In this document: positions 6,601 to 8,816 of the stretch, in pieces
Numbering within the stretch: position 1 is the stretch's first letter
Layout: each line of letters begins with the position of its first letter
Assembly (NCBI GenBank): GCA_023300255.1
Contig: JALZWC010000725.1
Coordinates: 1 to 8,816, forward strand
Source of the DNA: Saprospiraceae bacterium
Lineage (GTDB): Bacteria > Bacteroidota > Bacteroidia > Chitinophagales > Saprospiraceae
Length of the DNA stretch: 8,816 nucleotides
Direction: 5' to 3'
Position numbers and translations under genes: made by a program
Notes under the pieces: model-generated
Told to the model about the DNA's origin: nothing
Database searches by the model: none
The model's input: only the letters and a program-made list of their open reading frames with translations

Positions 6601-8667
6601 TTGAAAAAGTTTAGATTACATATAATGTGGCTAAAGATGGCTATAGTATTGCTCTTTGCAATGCTATACATGTCTGTCTATGCTAACGCTCAAGTGAAGG
6701 GTAAAATAGGTATGATAGATGTAGAAGGCACTTTTGTTGTCTCTATTATTTCTGAGCAGACATGGTTACCTCCGAATAGCTATACGACTACGGCTTCTTT
6801 TACTTTAAAAGTACCTACTGGTACCTTTCAAATTAAAAAAGATCAAGTGGTCTCCCACAATGGATTTTGGGAATTAGGTCGCAGATTCGAGACTCCTACA
6901 GAAGCACCAGCATTTGATTATATTTATTTCAATTTAACTACACCAATTACTACGCTTACCTATAGAGAGGGAGAAGAAATTCCTCTATTTTCTTTTAAAA
7001 ATATTGGAGATTGCCCTGGAGATGTACAAATTATGGATCCAGAAACGGATCCTTTCAAAGTACCAAATTCTTTAAACGTGAATATTGGCAATAATTACAC
7101 TATTTTAGGAAATGGGCTTGGAAACGGCTATAAAGGCACGATCAAAACGAAGGAAAAGCATTGTCATCTAGAATATGACTGGTCTTATAATGAAAATCTA
7201 TGTTATGGAGATTCTACAAAAGGGGTATTAACTTTTCTTAAAGGCGTTCCTCCTCTTTACATCGTATTAAAATCTGTAGAACCAGATAGGAGAACGCATT
7301 ATTTTTTAGATACCTTGACTCATATAGGAGATCAATTTAGTATGCAAGAAAGTTTATTATCTGGAAGCCATTCTTTATTTTTAGTTGATAGTGCACCAGA
7401 TACTGTTAGGTATGCTTTTGAATTTGAAATGCCGAAAGAAGTAGCTGTGATCGCATCAAGAAGAGAGGTGGGATGTAATGACACCACGGGCGTATTAGTG
7501 CGGATGATTCATTCTGGACTGCCAGAAGGGGATGTTGCTCAATATAATTGGTCGAATGGTTTGAAAGGTGATGTATTAGAAGATGTAGGAATAGGAACGT
7601 ATCAAGTAACTATGACCTATGGTAGAGAATGTGATTTGGTACATGACTTTACAGTAGAAGGAATCTCACCAATAGAAATTTTAGTGAAAGAGCAAAAGAA
7701 TCCTTCTTGTAACAATATTAAAGATGGTGCTATAGATATTGAAGTTACTGGAGGGGTAGATATTTTTTATTTTTATGAATGGGGAGATCCTGATTTGCCA
7801 GTAGGAAATCAATTAACTAATTTAGATGGAGGTAAATACACCGTTACGGTAGCTGATGTAACTGGTTGTAAGGCTACAAAAGAGATCATATTAGATATTC
7901 CGCCTCCTTTAGATCCGATAGTCACTGTCAAATCTCCAAGTTGTCCAGACTTTGAAGATGGCCATGTTCAAATAGAAGCAAACGAGAATGGTGCCTTACC
8001 GTTCAAATACTCTTTTGGAGGAAGTGCTTTAAAAAGTAAGGAAATTTACCCAGAATTAGGAGCGGGTGCCTATAAATTATATGTGGTAGATGACAATGAT
8101 TGTATTATGGAAAAGGATCTAATATTGGAGGAACCGGAAGAGTTTGAAATAGAATTAGGGGAAACTAGAGAAATATTAATTGGGGAAAAAAGAGCCTTAA
8201 TACAAGGAGATACATTAGATGATAGTTATGAGTTTTATTGGGAGCCATCAGAAACACTAACTTGTTTTGATTGTTCTAACCCTATAGCGAGTCCATTAGA
8301 AACAACAACCTATGAAGTATTTGTCACAAATGAGAATGGCTGTTTTAGATCAGATGAAGTAACCATAAATGTCAACAGAGATAGACCTATTTTCTTACCA
8401 ACTGCTTTTAGCCCTAATGGGGATGGACACAATGATTATTTTGAAATTCCACGAGGTAAGACGACTACAGCAATTACTGAACTTAGAATTCATAATAGAT
8501 GGGGACAATTAGTTTATGAGTCTAATAGCGCTCAAGGGGCGATACAATGGGATGGTAACTTTGACAATAAACGCGCTCCCGAAGGAGTTTATATCTTTTC
8601 TGCGACTGTTCTTTTTGATGACGGAGAAATGTTCCCTTTTCTAGGCGATTTTTTACTAAAACGATAA
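6601..8667 (+). CDS. Secreted modular protein with type B T9SS sorting domain, related to the large divergent neighbour (688 aa)
   Basis: Seen: a basic n-region, a hydrophobic stretch (about residues 13-26) and ANA|Q cleavage near residue 30 form a signal peptide. Residues 32-188 are a diverged single copy of the domain present four times in the neighbour (shared KVPTG, FDY, LFSFKNIG, CPG, TDPF, PNS). Residues 192-512 hold four SprB-like modules, the last three clearest (PSCNNIKDG, GKYTVTVADVTGC). Residues 515-592 look like a PKD/Ig-like segment, and 597-688 are the type B sorting domain (FSPNGDGHND, IHNRWG). Inference: surface-exposed or released adhesin-like protein using the same T9SS route; no catalytic motif seen. 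The start is uncertain. The frame opens after a TGA at 6589-6591; TTG at 6601 gives the better basic n-region, while the first in-frame ATG is at 6625. An out-of-frame ATG at 6588 would join the frame if one T were absent. No promoter is recognised close upstream. Confidence 0.88.
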   Translation: MKKFRLHIMWLKMAIVLLFAMLYMSVYANAQVKGKIGMIDVEGTFVVSIISEQTWLPPNSYTTTASFTLKVPTGTFQIKKDQVVSHNGFWELGRRFETPTEAPAFDYIYFNLTTPITTLTYREGEEIPLFSFKNIGDCPGDVQIMDPETDPFKVPNSLNVNIGNNYTILGNGLGNGYKGTIKTKEKHCHLEYDWSYNENLCYGDSTKGVLTFLKGVPPLYIVLKSVEPDRRTHYFLDTLTHIGDQFSMQESLLSGSHSLFLVDSAPDTVRYAFEFEMPKEVAVIASRREVGCNDTTGVLVRMIHSGLPEGDVAQYNWSNGLKGDVLEDVGIGTYQVTMTYGRECDLVHDFTVEGISPIEILVKEQKNPSCNNIKDGAIDIEVTGGVDIFYFYEWGDPDLPVGNQLTNLDGGKYTVTVADVTGCKATKEIILDIPPPLDPIVTVKSPSCPDFEDGHVQIEANENGALPFKYSFGGSALKSKEIYPELGAGAYKLYVVDDNDCIMEKDLILEEPEEFEIELGETREILIGEKRALIQGDTLDDSYEFYWEPSETLTCFDCSNPIASPLETTTYEVFVTNENGCFRSDEVTINVNRDRPIFLPTAFSPNGDGHNDYFEIPRGKTTTAITELRIHNRWGQLVYESNSAQGAIQWDGNFDNKRAPEGVYIFSATVLFDDGEMFPFLGDFLLKR
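6694..7164 (+). other. Single diverged copy of the shared N-terminal domain in the 688-aa protein
   Basis: Residues 32-188 align with the fourfold-repeated domain of the divergent neighbour: Trp55, KVPTG 70-74, FDY 105-107, LFSFKNIG 129-136, CPG 138-140, MD 145-146, TDPF 149-152, PNS 155-157 and a closing Cys188. The DTTW motif is replaced by EQTW, and no Pro/Asp/Thr linker follows; a short basic stretch (KTKEK) stands in its place. Positions conserved across all five copies mark the likely fold core. Confidence 0.8.
7174..8136 (+). other. Four SprB-like modules in the 688-aa protein
   Basis: Modules lie at residues about 192-276, 281-354, 358-433 and 437-512. The third is the most canonical (PSC, KDG, YEWGD, NLDGGKYTVTVADVTGC); the fourth has PSC, EDG, GAGAYKLYVVDDNDC; the first is degenerate and lacks the W-x-NG turn. 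The series is followed by a PKD/Ig-like segment (515-592) with TLTCFDCSNP and a TTTYEVFVTNENGC strand, as often precedes type B sorting domains. Confidence 0.7.
8389..8664 (+). other. Type B T9SS C-terminal sorting domain of the 688-aa protein
   Basis: Residues 597-688 contain FLPTAFSPNGDGHNDYF, LRIHNRWGQLVYE, a W-DG-N segment, APEGVYIFSA and a terminal LKR strand, the standard order for the family. Complete to the last residue before the TAA stop. Confidence 0.9.
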
Positions 8668-8816
8668 GTAGTAAGGGAATAGTAGATTATTTATTTACTG
8701 GTCACTAAGGCTTAGTAAGGAATGTGTATGAAATAACTTCGTAATTTATGCTTCTTCTTTTGCTCTTATTTTTCACTTTAATTCAGTCAAAGTATCAACA
8801 ATTATCCTTCATTAAA
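8668..8816. other. Downstream flank without a recognised gene
   Basis: AT-rich sequence after the 688-aa gene. A short palindrome at 8704-8716 (ACTAAG, G, CTTAGT) is present, but no T-run follows it, so I do not call a terminator. T-rich stretches at about 8750-8775 are not preceded by a stem. No open frame of interest is seen. Confidence 0.6.

Noticed and set aside
8704..8716. Palindrome ACTAAG-G-CTTAGT after the 688-aa gene
   Set aside because: Only five usable pairs once a 3-base loop is allowed, and no T-run follows, so it is not supported as a terminator.

Overview
The window looks like accessory, surface-related DNA from an AT-rich member of the Bacteroidota, most likely near the Saprospiria/Chitinophagales. 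Three things point there. Both large proteins end in the 'gliding motility-associated' type B C-terminal domain, the sorting signal of the type IX secretion system (T9SS), which is confined to this phylum. Both carry SprB-type repeats. Neither start codon has a Shine-Dalgarno sequence, and the one convincing promoter has the Bacteroidota form (TTG, 18-base spacer, TAACCTTG). The family-level placement is an inference from domain style only.

Layout: positions 1-25 are a perfect 10-bp inverted repeat, a terminator candidate, inside a short CTCTGTG-rich intergenic repeat. Positions 56-5431 (minus strand) encode a 1791-residue secreted modular protein: signal peptide, four near-identical copies of a ~156-residue beta-rich domain joined by Pro-x-Asp-Thr-x linkers, four SprB-type repeats, an alternating Cys-bounded A-B-A'-B' block, a cadherin-like/Ig-like domain and the type B sorting domain. 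Positions 5432-6600 are a 1.17-kb AT-rich divergent intergenic region with a rightward promoter-like element and several stem-loops but no convincing gene. Positions 6601-8667 (plus strand) encode a 688-residue secreted protein with one diverged copy of the same N-terminal domain, four SprB-like modules, a PKD/Ig-like segment and a type B sorting domain. The last 149 bases hold no gene.

The two proteins are divergently transcribed relatives: same N-terminal module, same exit route, different copy number (four against one). They are best read as cell-surface or released adhesin/matrix proteins; no catalytic domain is visible. The most interesting points are the domain shared by the pair, which I cannot assign to a named family; the linkers, in which an 8-residue period presents a Bacteroidota O-glycosylation sequon 16 times; the hidden A-B-A'-B' duplication; and the start of the second gene, where removing a single T would restore an ATG start reading MNKKL, matching the first gene.
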